Source: Xylanivirga thermophila
GTDB lineage: Bacteria; Bacillota; Clostridia; Caldicoprobacterales; Xylanivirgaceae
Assembly (NCBI RefSeq): GCF_004138105.1
Contig: NZ_RXHQ01000001.1
Span: 124,001 to 188,000 of the forward strand
Length of the DNA: 64,000 nt
Direction of reading: 5' to 3'
The translations under genes were made by a program, and so were the position numbers. The notes below the pieces were generated by a model. The model worked only from the letters and a program-made list of their open reading frames with translations, was not told the DNA's origin and searched no databases. Within the stretch, counting starts at the first letter, position 1, and each line of letters begins with the position of its first letter. Of this stretch, positions 25,381 through 34,412 are shown piece after piece.

Positions 25381-26241
25381 ATGAAAAAAGCAGTATTAGG
25401 TATTGTAGTGGTACTACTCTTGATTTATCCTATAAATGTTTATGCAGAAACAAAATTTGAACAGGGAATAATCACTTCACCAATATTTGACGTTGTAAAG
25501 GATGGCTTTTTTACCAGTGTAAGCGATGGTAGTATAAGTTTAGAAAATGTAAATGAATTAATATCAGATGAAATTACTTTTATAGAAAAACCCAATGTAA
25601 TATTTACGCCAAATGGAAGTGAAGAAACTGACACTTTTTCGGTAACAGTTTCATATGAAGGAGATATTAGTGAAGAAGTAGTAGAATCTATATATGGTGT
25701 TTGGAGTGACACAGAAAATCCTTCAAAAATCTCTGATTGGGGTTTATTGGGTAGAAAGCCACAAACGGTAGAATACATTCCTAAAAAATCAGGAGAGTAT
25801 TATTATCATGTAAAAATGGATTTAATAGCGGGAGAAACTCTGTATTTTAAATCTAATTCATTTCACAAAACAAATATACCGCCGAAGATAACAATAAATA
25901 ATCCAGATGGTACACAAATCATCAATGAAGATGACAAAATAATAATATCAGGGATAGTGACTGATACTGATTCTCAATCAGTAATGATATCGGCAGAAAT
26001 TGATGGTGTATTAAAATCTATTATATTACAGACTCCTACTACAGATAAATCTTGGAGTTTATCCTGGGCAGGTAACGAACTAGGACATGGAATACATTCA
26101 GGCATACTAGATACGGATCAAATATTTAAAACTGTAAAGGTTGTTGCTGATGATGGTAGAGCAATAAGGGAAGAAAAATATACGGGTATTTTAATGGTCG
26201 ATAAAATAAAACCCAAAATGAAAATAGTCATTGATAAATGA
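25381..26241 (+). CDS. secreted Ig-like domain protein
   Basis: 286 aa, AGGAGGTG and ATG 25381. Signal peptide ending VYA-E, then beta-rich domains with PKITINNPDGTQIINEDD resembling bacterial Ig folds. The last residues, DKIKPKMKIVIDK, recur almost exactly in the neighbouring gene (DKIKPKMKIIVGK at 27122). No wall anchor seen. Confidence 0.72.
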   Translation: MKKAVLGIVVVLLLIYPINVYAETKFEQGIITSPIFDVVKDGFFTSVSDGSISLENVNELISDEITFIEKPNVIFTPNGSEETDTFSVTVSYEGDISEEVVESIYGVWSDTENPSKISDWGLLGRKPQTVEYIPKKSGEYYYHVKMDLIAGETLYFKSNSFHKTNIPPKITINNPDGTQIINEDDKIIISGIVTDTDSQSVMISAEIDGVLKSIILQTPTTDKSWSLSWAGNELGHGIHSGILDTDQIFKTVKVVADDGRAIREEKYTGILMVDKIKPKMKIVIDK

Positions 26242-26309
26242 CTTAATATTTAAGCGGGGAGCCGCTATGTTTTATAAAATATAACCATAAATCAGGAGGA
26301 AGAGATAAA

Positions 26310-27122
26310 ATGAGAAAATCAACAATAAGTAAAATGTTAGTGGTAACAATGTTATTAAGTACTTTGTTTATTCCAATGGGTGGTAATCGGGCAATAGCAT
26401 CAGATGATCCAGATGTAACTATTATTCAGTCTACAAATGAACCTACTAATCAAGATGTAGTAATAACAGTGGAAACAAGCGACGATCTAAGTGGAATTAG
26501 GGAAATAATTCTGCCAGATGGAAGTAAATCTACTGAGTCAAAGATTACTTATATAGTATCTGAAAATGGTAGTTATACATTTAAGGCTATAGATAATGCT
26601 AGTAATGAAACTGTGGGCATAGTGGAAATTACTAACATATTCAAAGAAAAGCCTAAATTGACATTAACTCCAAGTACAACTGAACCAACTAATCAAGATA
26701 TAGTAGTAGATGTCAAGGCTACTGGCAGGGGTATTGGAATCAAGGAAATAGTTCTACCAGACGAAACTAAAATTGAAGGAGATGAAGCACAATTCAAAGT
26801 AACTGAGAATGGCAGCTATACTTTTAAAGCAATTGATGTTGCGGGCAATGAAGTAGAAGAAACAATAGAGATAACAAACATAGATAAAGTACTACCGGTA
26901 ATAACTATAGAGCCATATGAAACAAATTGGACCAATAAAGATATTGCAGTTAAGGCTACAGTTAACAAAGGAACTCTAAATCAGGAAAGCTATATATTTA
27001 CAGAGAATGGGTCATTTACATTTATAGCAACAGATGAGTATGGTAATATGGTAGAAAAGGTTATAACAATAAATAATATTGATAAAATAAAACCCAAAAT
27101 GAAGATAATTGTTGGTAAATAG
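26310..27122 (+). CDS. secreted protein with tandem Ig-like repeats
   Basis: 270 aa, AGGAGGAAG and ATG 26310. Signal peptide, then three ~80-residue repeats of the type TEPTNQDIVVDVKATG...ENGSYTFKAIDVAGNEV, an Ig-like pattern. About 300 bp (26570-26880) are nearly identical to 27470-27780 in the next gene, so the two arose by duplication or exchange. It ends with the basic tail KIKPKMKIIVGK. Confidence 0.75.
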   Translation: MRKSTISKMLVVTMLLSTLFIPMGGNRAIASDDPDVTIIQSTNEPTNQDVVITVETSDDLSGIREIILPDGSKSTESKITYIVSENGSYTFKAIDNASNETVGIVEITNIFKEKPKLTLTPSTTEPTNQDIVVDVKATGRGIGIKEIVLPDETKIEGDEAQFKVTENGSYTFKAIDVAGNEVEETIEITNIDKVLPVITIEPYETNWTNKDIAVKATVNKGTLNQESYIFTENGSFTFIATDEYGNMVEKVITINNIDKIKPKMKIIVGK

Positions 27123-27127
27123 TTTGC

Positions 27128-27162
27128 TTTTAAAGGTGGGGATATCCCCACCTTTAAAATTT
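27128..27162. terminator. strong palindromic terminator
   Basis: A 32-bp perfect palindrome, TTTTAAAGGTGGGGAT followed by its complement, ends in TTTAAAATTT. It can work in both directions between the two Ig-repeat genes. Confidence 0.75.
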
Positions 27163-27200
27163 AATAAATTAATATTATGCATTTAAAAAGGAGAAAAAAT

Positions 27201-29654
27201 ATGAAGAAAGGCAAAATAAGTGGAATATTAATATTAACAATGATACTTAGTACCTTGTTTATGCCATTTGTTAGTCATAATGTAATAGCAAATGATGTTA
27301 TAGATGTAACTATTGTTAAATCCACTGATTTACCTACAAATAAAGATATAGAAATAACAGTAGAAGCAAGTGATGATCTAAGTGGAATTAAAGAAATAGT
27401 CCTGCCAGACGGACTTAAAGCTAAAAGTGATATTGCTCGATTTACAGTAACTGAAAATGGTAGTTATACATTTAAGGCTATAGATAATGCTGGTAATGAA
27501 ACCGTGGGTACAGTAGAAATCACTAATATATTTAAAGAAAAGCCTGAACTGGTATTAACTCCAAGTACAACTGAACCAACTAATCAAGATATAGTAGTAG
27601 ACGTCAAGGCTACTGGCAGGGGTATTGAAATCAAGGAAATAGTTTTACCAGACGAAACTAAAATTGAAGGGGATGAAGCACAATTCAAAGTAACTGAGAA
27701 TGGAAGTTATATTTTTAAAGCAATTGATATTGCGGGTAATGAAGTAGAAGAAACAATAGAGATAACAAATATAGAAAGCGCAAAGTCGATTGTAGTTGAA
27801 CGTATAGAAATAAGTCCTAACCAAAGAGAGATAGAAATAGGGGATACTATTGAGTTTATAGCAACAGCATATTACTCAGACGGAAGTAGTAAAAATATAA
27901 CAAATTTAGCGGCATGGTCAACTGATAAAAATATAGTAAAGATAGATGAAGGTATAGCAACAGGGATAAATGATGGTACAAGTGTTATTAGGGCAGAATA
28001 TGAAAATAAGAGTGATATAGCCACTGTCATAGTAAAAAGCAAAGATATACAAGCTCCTATTCCATCTATTCCATCTATTCCAGATATTATTCCCAAACCA
28101 ATAATACTTAAAAATATAGCTATAGCACCTAAACAACAACAAATAGAAACAGAAGACACTGTAAAGCTCATCGCAAAGGCATATTATTCAGATGGAAGCA
28201 GTAGAGATATAACAGATTTGGCAGAATGGAAAAGCGATAATGAAGATATAGTAAGAATAGAGAACGGAATAGCAAAAGGTATATCAAGGGGTATTGCTAC
28301 AATATATGTTAAATACGAAGGTATGGAAGATATTGCAACGATAAATGTTATAGAAATTAAGCCTACTTCTATTATTTTAGAAAAGATTATAGTTGATTTG
28401 CCCCCAAAGAGAATTAAGGTAGGGGAAAAGGTTAAGCTTGGAGCAAAGGCATATTATTCTGATGGAAACAGTAGGGACATAACAAGCTTAACAACATGGT
28501 CTAGTGTAGATAGTAGTATTGCACTAATAGAGAATGATGAGGTAAAGGGTATTTGTGAAGGTGTGACAAGCATTAAGGCAGAATATGAGAAAATGCAGGA
28601 TATTGTATCGATAGAAATATATAAAGATATGCATACTGATAAAAAGTCGGCACCTAAGCCTGTGAATCCTGAACCAAATTCTGTATCTAAACCTACGACT
28701 GAGCCCATACTTAAATCTACGTCTAAAATGGATAATAAGATAAAAAACACAAGTAAAGATTCTAAGTCAGTTTCAGAAAAAATAAAAACCAAAGAAGTTA
28801 AGCAATTTAATACTGAAAAGCCTAAAGAAAGCTTAAAAGAAAAATTGATATCTATAGAACACTCAAAAAGAGCTAATGTTATTCTCAAAGGTATTATTAG
28901 GGGATACTTAAAAACGCAAAATGGAAATCCAATAGCAAACGTACGGGTAGAATTGCATAGTGCTCCGAAAATAACATACACAGATGAGAATGGATTTTTT
29001 GAATTTAGGGATGTAGAAATAGGTCATCATAAGCTTTTTTTGGCTGATGATACTATTTCTAAAGAAAAAATATTAGTAAAATCATTAGTTGTTAGAGAGA
29101 ATGATAATGTTAAATCAGAATTATCTGGAGACGTGATTAACGACAAATTTAAAAAAGATGAGGCAGTAGAAACTACACAAATTGAGCTTACAAATTCTGA
29201 GTTAGTAAAGGATTTAGAACTTATTATTATGGTAGATGATTCTAAAAATAGCGCAGATACCAGCTTTTTCAGTTTTTTAAAATTAGGTAACTTTAATGTT
29301 TGTATAGTAAGTATACTATTTCTAGCTATTTTAATGCTTTTTCTAGTTTTTTGGCTAAGAAAACAGATTGAAGTATATGCTATAAAATATGAAAATGGCA
29401 AAGAGACGGAGGTTTTAATTCATAAAAAACGTATAGAATGGGCGAAAAAGGAGATAAAAATAAATCTACATCAAGACTTACTAAACATTAACAAGCTTGG
29501 TGGACATAATATAAAAGTAGTCTTCCTAAAGAATGTTTCCAAGAAAATAGCAGGTAAAACCATAATATTGTTAGATGAAGATCAGATCATTTTAAGGTTT
29601 AAAGCACCCAAAGACGAAACATTTGATATAGTTATTAAGTCAAAATTAAAATAA
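27201..29654 (+). CDS. large surface protein: Ig-like and Big_2 repeats, membrane anchored
   Basis: 817 aa. ATG 27201 fits the ribosome site AAAAGGAG; the upstream ATG does not. Signal peptide; two Ig-like repeats shared with the gene upstream; three Big_2-type repeats (AYYSDGSSKNITNLAAWS is the recurring core, near residues 220, 330 and 420); a Ser/Pro/Lys-rich linker; a carboxypeptidase-regulatory-like fold (GYLKTQNGNPIANVRVELHS, then ENGFFEFRDVEIG); then a membrane helix near residue 705 and a ~110-residue cytoplasmic end. Probably a surface adhesin of the donor cell. Confidence 0.8.
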   Translation: MKKGKISGILILTMILSTLFMPFVSHNVIANDVIDVTIVKSTDLPTNKDIEITVEASDDLSGIKEIVLPDGLKAKSDIARFTVTENGSYTFKAIDNAGNETVGTVEITNIFKEKPELVLTPSTTEPTNQDIVVDVKATGRGIEIKEIVLPDETKIEGDEAQFKVTENGSYIFKAIDIAGNEVEETIEITNIESAKSIVVERIEISPNQREIEIGDTIEFIATAYYSDGSSKNITNLAAWSTDKNIVKIDEGIATGINDGTSVIRAEYENKSDIATVIVKSKDIQAPIPSIPSIPDIIPKPIILKNIAIAPKQQQIETEDTVKLIAKAYYSDGSSRDITDLAEWKSDNEDIVRIENGIAKGISRGIATIYVKYEGMEDIATINVIEIKPTSIILEKIIVDLPPKRIKVGEKVKLGAKAYYSDGNSRDITSLTTWSSVDSSIALIENDEVKGICEGVTSIKAEYEKMQDIVSIEIYKDMHTDKKSAPKPVNPEPNSVSKPTTEPILKSTSKMDNKIKNTSKDSKSVSEKIKTKEVKQFNTEKPKESLKEKLISIEHSKRANVILKGIIRGYLKTQNGNPIANVRVELHSAPKITYTDENGFFEFRDVEIGHHKLFLADDTISKEKILVKSLVVRENDNVKSELSGDVINDKFKKDEAVETTQIELTNSELVKDLELIIMVDDSKNSADTSFFSFLKLGNFNVCIVSILFLAILMLFLVFWLRKQIEVYAIKYENGKETEVLIHKKRIEWAKKEIKINLHQDLLNINKLGGHNIKVVFLKNVSKKIAGKTIILLDEDQIILRFKAPKDETFDIVIKSKLK

Positions 29655-29702
29655 AAAAGTAAGGGAGCGGCGAGTTTTGAATTGCCGCTCTCTTACTTTT
29701 TT
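29654..29702. terminator. strong terminator after the surface protein gene
   Basis: An 18-bp stem (GTAAGGGAGCGGC against GCCGCTCTCTTAC plus flanking A and T runs) with a 12-nt loop. The A- and T-tracts on both sides make it bidirectional. It divides the pilus/surface part from the virB4 part of the operon. Confidence 0.8.
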
Positions 29703-29761
29703 AAAGATAACTAATAAAAATATGAAAAAAAATAGAGCCAGAAGCATAAGGAGAGAAGGAA

Positions 29762-30451
29762 ATGGAAAATATTTTTACACCGATAATCATATTGTTAGCA
29801 ACTCTAATAGCTGGTGGTGCCGCCTTATTCTTCCTCAAGAGAGATACAAAGGAGAAAAGGGATATTGAAAACAAAAAAATCGAAACAGCACAAGAATTCG
29901 TAAATGTGGTGGATATAAGGGATCAATTCTTATATACAAGAGATGGAAAAGTAATAACTTATATACAGATAACTCCAATTGACACCAATCTCTTAAGTGA
30001 CAGAGAAAAGATAACTCTTGCTAGGATTTTAACAGCAGAACTAATGTCAGAACGAGATGCTTTTAAGTTTTTAGCAGTTTCACGTCCTGTTGATATTTCC
30101 CCATTACTCACTGAGTACCAAAGCATAGTATCTGATACTTCCAACCCAGTTCAGAAAGAACTTTTAAGGCAAGAAATGCTTTCCATTAGTAATTTTGCCT
30201 TATCAGGCGAAGTCGTGGAAAGACAATTTTATATAATGCTATGGGAAGAATATGAAGAGGGCATAGAAAGAGAGCTTTTAAAGCGAACTATAGAATTCAT
30301 ATCTAAATTTGAAAGTGGCGGAATAAAGGCCAATATTTTAAATGAGAGTAAAATTGTGCGAATGTGCAATTTGATAAATAATCCAGCATATACAAATATA
30401 GAAGATACAACCTTTGAAACAGCAATGCCTTTTCTTCTTCAATATCTTTAG
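29762..30451 (+). CDS. membrane protein upstream of VirB4
   Basis: 229 aa, GAGAAGGA and ATG 29762. One N-terminal membrane helix, then a cytoplasmic domain (VDIRDQFLYTRDGKVITYIQ...LSDREKITLARILTAELMSE) similar to the N-terminal part of VirB4/TraE-type proteins. It is probably a split or accessory N-terminal module of VirB4. The gene ends 112 bp before the ATPase gene. Confidence 0.72.
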   Translation: MENIFTPIIILLATLIAGGAALFFLKRDTKEKRDIENKKIETAQEFVNVVDIRDQFLYTRDGKVITYIQITPIDTNLLSDREKITLARILTAELMSERDAFKFLAVSRPVDISPLLTEYQSIVSDTSNPVQKELLRQEMLSISNFALSGEVVERQFYIMLWEEYEEGIERELLKRTIEFISKFESGGIKANILNESKIVRMCNLINNPAYTNIEDTTFETAMPFLLQYL

Positions 30452-30513
30452 AACTTCTAGTTAGAAAGAGCTAGAAAAGTTGAAAATATAAAAATCTTAA
30501 AGGAGGCGTAGAG

Positions 30514-30557
30514 TAGTAAATCCTCCCCTGCTTATATATGTAGGGGAGGATTTACTA
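30514..30557 (+). promoter_or_regulatory. 18-bp hairpin enclosing the virB4 ribosome site
   Basis: Arm 514-531 of the 30-kb region (30514-30531) pairs with 30540-30557 over 18 bp (one G-U) around an 8-nt loop. The right arm contains AGGGGAGGA (30542-30550), the only ribosome site in front of the virB4 ATG at 30563. No T-run follows, so it is not a terminator. It should hold virB4 translation down unless opened. A second ribosome-site-like AAAGGAGG (30499-30506) lies outside the stem. Confidence 0.65.
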
Positions 30558-30562
30558 TAAAT

Positions 30563-32386
30563 ATGATGAAGAAAAAAGAAGAAATAAGGATTAATAATAC
30601 ACTTTTAAATATTCTATCTCCTATGGGGCTTGAAATAAAAAGGAATAATCTGATTATTGGTGAAAACATGGGGAAAGTTTATGGAGTTATAAAATATCCT
30701 CAAGACTTAAACTATGGTTGGTTATCTAGGATAACAAATATACCAGGGACTATATGCTCCATAAATTTTACACCAATGGATAGTGGCATTTTTGTTGAGA
30801 ATGTTGCTCGTTCTATCAATAGAAATAAAGGTTTGGCAAATTCCACCAACGACCCTCTAACACGTTCTAGAGCCGAAAAGGCTGCTGAGGATGGAGAAAA
30901 GATTATGAGAAGTATTGACCAGCAGGGAGAAGCTATTGGATTAATGGGTATTACAATAATGCCTGTTTCAAAGGATGAGGGAACTTTTGAAAAGGTTTGC
31001 AGGAAAGTGGAAAGCCGGGTAACAGCTATAAACTGTAGGCTAAGGGGATTATCATTTCTGCAAAAAGAAGGATTTAAGCAATTATCACCTTTTTATAGCT
31101 CTGAAAAAGAAGTAGAAAACATAATAAATAGAGTTGTACCGCTGTCTACATTTATTGGGGGATTTCCTTTTGCATCTAGTGGATATAATGATGGCACTGG
31201 ATATTATTTTGCAAGGGATAGTTCGGGTGGATTAGTAGTAATTGACCCATGGAAAAGGGAAGGAGATAGGACTAATACAAATTTTGTTATTATGGGGGTA
31301 CCTGGGGTTGGTAAATCTACTGCAATTAAACATATAGTTCTTTCTGAATATATGATGGGGACAAAACTTATTTTTATTGACCCACATCGGGAATATTGGG
31401 AATTATGTAAAAATCTAGATGGGGATTGGATTAATGCTGGTGGTGGAAGTAAAGGTAAGATTAATCCATTGCAAATTAGAACTTCTCCTAGAGATGAGGA
31501 AGGTGAAATAGATAAGTTATATGAAGATGAAGGTTATGGCATGGGAGATATGGCTCTTTATATAAAAAATCTTGAAATATTCTTTAGGCTCTATATCCCT
31601 TCTTTAACTGATAGGCATATGGCTATTTTAAAGTCTGAAATAATAGAATTATATAATGATTTTAATATATTTTGGGATACAGATATATCAAAGTTGCCTA
31701 ATGCAAATTTCCCGATAATAGAAGATCTTTATAAGCAAATAGCTAAAAAAGCTAAAGATAAAAACAATCCATATATTAAAGATTATGACGATTTATCATT
31801 ATATTTAAAGGACTTGGCAATTGGCTCAGATTCATTTTTATGGAATGGGCATACAACGATAGAAGTCAATTCTAAGTGTGTTTGTCTTGATACAAAGGAT
31901 CTGCAAAATTCTCCCGATAATATAATAAGTGCCCAATACTTTAATATTCTTCAATGGGCATGGGAGGAGATTGTAAAAAATCCTGATGAAAGAGTTCTTT
32001 TAATATGTGATGAAGCTTATCTTATGATAGATCCAGATGTACCTCAATCTTTAGTATTCTTAAGAAATGCAGCTAAAGGAGTTAGAAAATATGAAGGTGG
32101 AATTGCAGTTATTTCCCACTCAGTGGTAGATTTTCTAGATCCCAAAATAAAAATGTATGGGCAACCACTTTTAGATCTTGCTACTTTTAAGATTATCATG
32201 GGGACGGATGGACAAAACTTAGAGGAAACTAAAAATCTATACAATTTAACTGATGCGGAAGAAGATTTGATTATGGCTAAGAAAAGAGGTTCCGCTTTAA
32301 TGATTGTTGGCTCCAAAAGACTTCAAATACAATTTGAGATTCCTGAATTTAAGTTTAAATACATGGGTAACTCTGGAGGACGTTAA
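30563..32386 (+). CDS. virB4: VirB4-family conjugation ATPase
   Basis: 607 aa. Walker A MGVPGVGKSTAIKH, Walker B RVLLICDEAYLMIDP and the Q/H region AVISHSVVDFLDP are in place. It energises assembly and transport in the T4SS. Translation is probably controlled by the hairpin at 30514-30557. The N-terminal part is shorter than in many VirB4 proteins, in agreement with a separate N-terminal module encoded at 29762. Confidence 0.92.
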   Translation: MMKKKEEIRINNTLLNILSPMGLEIKRNNLIIGENMGKVYGVIKYPQDLNYGWLSRITNIPGTICSINFTPMDSGIFVENVARSINRNKGLANSTNDPLTRSRAEKAAEDGEKIMRSIDQQGEAIGLMGITIMPVSKDEGTFEKVCRKVESRVTAINCRLRGLSFLQKEGFKQLSPFYSSEKEVENIINRVVPLSTFIGGFPFASSGYNDGTGYYFARDSSGGLVVIDPWKREGDRTNTNFVIMGVPGVGKSTAIKHIVLSEYMMGTKLIFIDPHREYWELCKNLDGDWINAGGGSKGKINPLQIRTSPRDEEGEIDKLYEDEGYGMGDMALYIKNLEIFFRLYIPSLTDRHMAILKSEIIELYNDFNIFWDTDISKLPNANFPIIEDLYKQIAKKAKDKNNPYIKDYDDLSLYLKDLAIGSDSFLWNGHTTIEVNSKCVCLDTKDLQNSPDNIISAQYFNILQWAWEEIVKNPDERVLLICDEAYLMIDPDVPQSLVFLRNAAKGVRKYEGGIAVISHSVVDFLDPKIKMYGQPLLDLATFKIIMGTDGQNLEETKNLYNLTDAEEDLIMAKKRGSALMIVGSKRLQIQFEIPEFKFKYMGNSGGR

Positions 32387-32405
32387 AAAAGGAGTACGTG
32401 GAGAG

Positions 32406-32453
32406 AAATAGAGGGGTATATGTTTGAAACTTTAAAAATATCCCTCTATTTAT
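32406..32453 (+). terminator. hairpin after virB4
   Basis: AAATAGAGGG (32406-32415) pairs perfectly with CCCTCTATTT (32442-32451) over a 26-nt loop. T-run weak; possible terminator or 3'-end stabiliser. Confidence 0.45.
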
Positions 32454-32536
32454 GATGATTTAAAGTAAAAAACATGTCAGTATACTCCATGTGCTAATAT
32501 AAAGGGTTTTAAAAAGCTATTATGGGGGTATCAGTA

Positions 32537-33319
32537 ATGTTTTCATCAAAAGATAAAGAGGAAAGAAAAACCATGCTTATTATTCTATCATCAACGTTTG
32601 TCGTTAAATTTTTAATATTTACAGCTATTGTTTATATATTAACTAGTCCTTTTAAGCTTATAGCGGATTTCTTTTCAGATGATGAGATAGCCTATGCCGA
32701 AGATTTTTATAATCAATACAGCCTAGATCAGTGCATAGAAGAAGAGAGTGAGGATTATATATATAGTTCAGAGCTTGATTTCAGTTCATATGATTTTGAG
32801 GATAGCTCTATAGATGTAGTTTATTATAATCAAGCTGATAGTAGATGGAAGGATAAACCTTATGGAAAAACTGGTACTATAGGAAGATCTGGTTGTGGCC
32901 CGACTTCATTGGCCATGGTTATTTCTACTTTAGGCAATAAGATTGTCAACCCTGTAGAAATGGCAAGATGGTCATATAAAAATGGATATTATGCTGAAGG
33001 AGCGGGTTCAATGCACAAACTTATCCCTGCTGGAGCTATAAGTTATGGCTTAAATGTGGAAGGTGTAGGAACTAATGCAGAGAAGATAATCCATGCACTT
33101 TCAAATAAAAAATTAGTAATTGCTATAATGGGTAAAGGACACTTTACTAAAGCGGGACATTTTATAGTTCTTAGAGGCATAACGGAAGAAGGAAAGATAT
33201 TAGTAGCAGATCCTATAAGTATCAAAAGAAGCGAGCAAGAATGGGATTTAGAATTGATATTAAGAGAAGCAAAAAAAGGAGCAGATGCTCGGGGACCATT
33301 TTGGGTTGTTTGGAGGTGA
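32537..33319 (+). CDS. membrane-anchored C39-like cysteine peptidase
   Basis: 260 aa from ATG 32537 (GGGGG well spaced; the ATG at 32522 lies before it). One membrane helix near residues 20-40, then a papain-fold domain with GRSGCGPTSLAMV (catalytic Cys) and KAGHFIVLRGI (catalytic His). In Gram-positive T4SS this position is usually held by a two-domain wall hydrolase (lysozyme plus NlpC/P60). Here only a C39_2-type peptidase is present and no lysozyme domain is seen. Likely opens peptidoglycan cross-links for the channel. Confidence 0.78.
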   Translation: MFSSKDKEERKTMLIILSSTFVVKFLIFTAIVYILTSPFKLIADFFSDDEIAYAEDFYNQYSLDQCIEEESEDYIYSSELDFSSYDFEDSSIDVVYYNQADSRWKDKPYGKTGTIGRSGCGPTSLAMVISTLGNKIVNPVEMARWSYKNGYYAEGAGSMHKLIPAGAISYGLNVEGVGTNAEKIIHALSNKKLVIAIMGKGHFTKAGHFIVLRGITEEGKILVADPISIKRSEQEWDLELILREAKKGADARGPFWVVWR

Positions 33320-33323
33320 AAAT

Positions 33324-34343
33324 ATGCTTTTATATTTAACTAGTAATGAAAATCTAGGGCTATTTGATTTTCTTACAGACGAAAATGGTATGTTAGTAAA
33401 AAAATTATCAGGAGAATTTTTGCTCAAAAAATTTGTAGTGCACGATATGAGAAATCTAAGTCATTTTTCATACATAGCAATAGACTTAGAGGCTATAAAA
33501 GATAGTGAAGATGATATAATAGAAGCTATAAAAGCTTTTAAAACTATGTATGATTCTAGAATAATAATATTTGCAGAAAAAACTGATAGGGCACTATTAG
33601 ACAGGATTATAGATGAAACTGAAACTTATAATATAGTGACAGCCCAGACAGTTGAAAAAATTAAAAAAGAAATATTGGTATGTGTAAGCCCTTTGGGAAT
33701 GACTAAAGATTATTTAATTAAATCTATGAATCTTGATTTAGACATAGTAATTGAAGATTATCTTAAATATTCTTTTATGGGGGATAGTATAAAGATTATG
33801 GTAGCAGGAAGTATGCCAAGAGTAGGAACAACGACTACAGCAATAAACATGGCTTGTTATCTATCTAGTATAGGGGCGAAAGTATCCTATACAGAAGCTA
33901 ATGATAGTGGCCATCTTTCACAAATACATTCTTGCTTTTTTTCCAATATCCCTATAAATGATAATTATTTTACTTACAGTAATGTAGATTACTTCTTTAA
34001 CAGTAGCATTCCCGTAGGTATGGAATATAACTTCAATATTATAGACATTGGAATATTGAAAGAAAAAAATGTGAAGCTTTTTGGTATTGGAGATCTAAAA
34101 TTGTTGTGTGGAGGTACTAAACCTTATGAGATTAATGAATTAAAAGCAACTCTACAACTTATTGATTATGATAAAAATTTCAATATTATCTTACCAGAGG
34201 CCTTAACAGATATAAAAAAAGGTATACCGATTAAAGAAAGAGTATATTCTAGTAAGATTTCGGCAGATTTATTTAATAGCGATATTAATTCAAAAATATG
34301 GAGGACCATTTTAAGTGAGTATATTGTACCTAAGACCTTATAG
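33324..34343 (+). CDS. ParA/MinD-like protein with degenerate P-loop
   Basis: 339 aa; ATG 33324 follows TGGAGGTG directly. The centre has IKIMVAGSMPRVGTTTTAIN, which aligns with a ParA-type P-loop but has Thr where the catalytic Lys is expected (VGT instead of VGK). The rest follows the MinD-like fold. It may bind but not hydrolyse nucleotide, or be a structural partner. Last gene of the virB4 cluster. Function not known. Confidence 0.65.
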   Translation: MLLYLTSNENLGLFDFLTDENGMLVKKLSGEFLLKKFVVHDMRNLSHFSYIAIDLEAIKDSEDDIIEAIKAFKTMYDSRIIIFAEKTDRALLDRIIDETETYNIVTAQTVEKIKKEILVCVSPLGMTKDYLIKSMNLDLDIVIEDYLKYSFMGDSIKIMVAGSMPRVGTTTTAINMACYLSSIGAKVSYTEANDSGHLSQIHSCFFSNIPINDNYFTYSNVDYFFNSSIPVGMEYNFNIIDIGILKEKNVKLFGIGDLKLLCGGTKPYEINELKATLQLIDYDKNFNIILPEALTDIKKGIPIKERVYSSKISADLFNSDINSKIWRTILSEYIVPKTL

Positions 34344-34412
34344 GTTCTTGTATAAGTGTCTTCGTAATGCTAAAATGAGGGTACAGATTAACAAGAAGAA
34401 GGTGTAGATAAG

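Noticed and set aside
29677-29868. 63-codon ORF at 29677
   Set aside because: It starts in the terminator, has no ribosome site and overlaps the well-supported gene at 29762.
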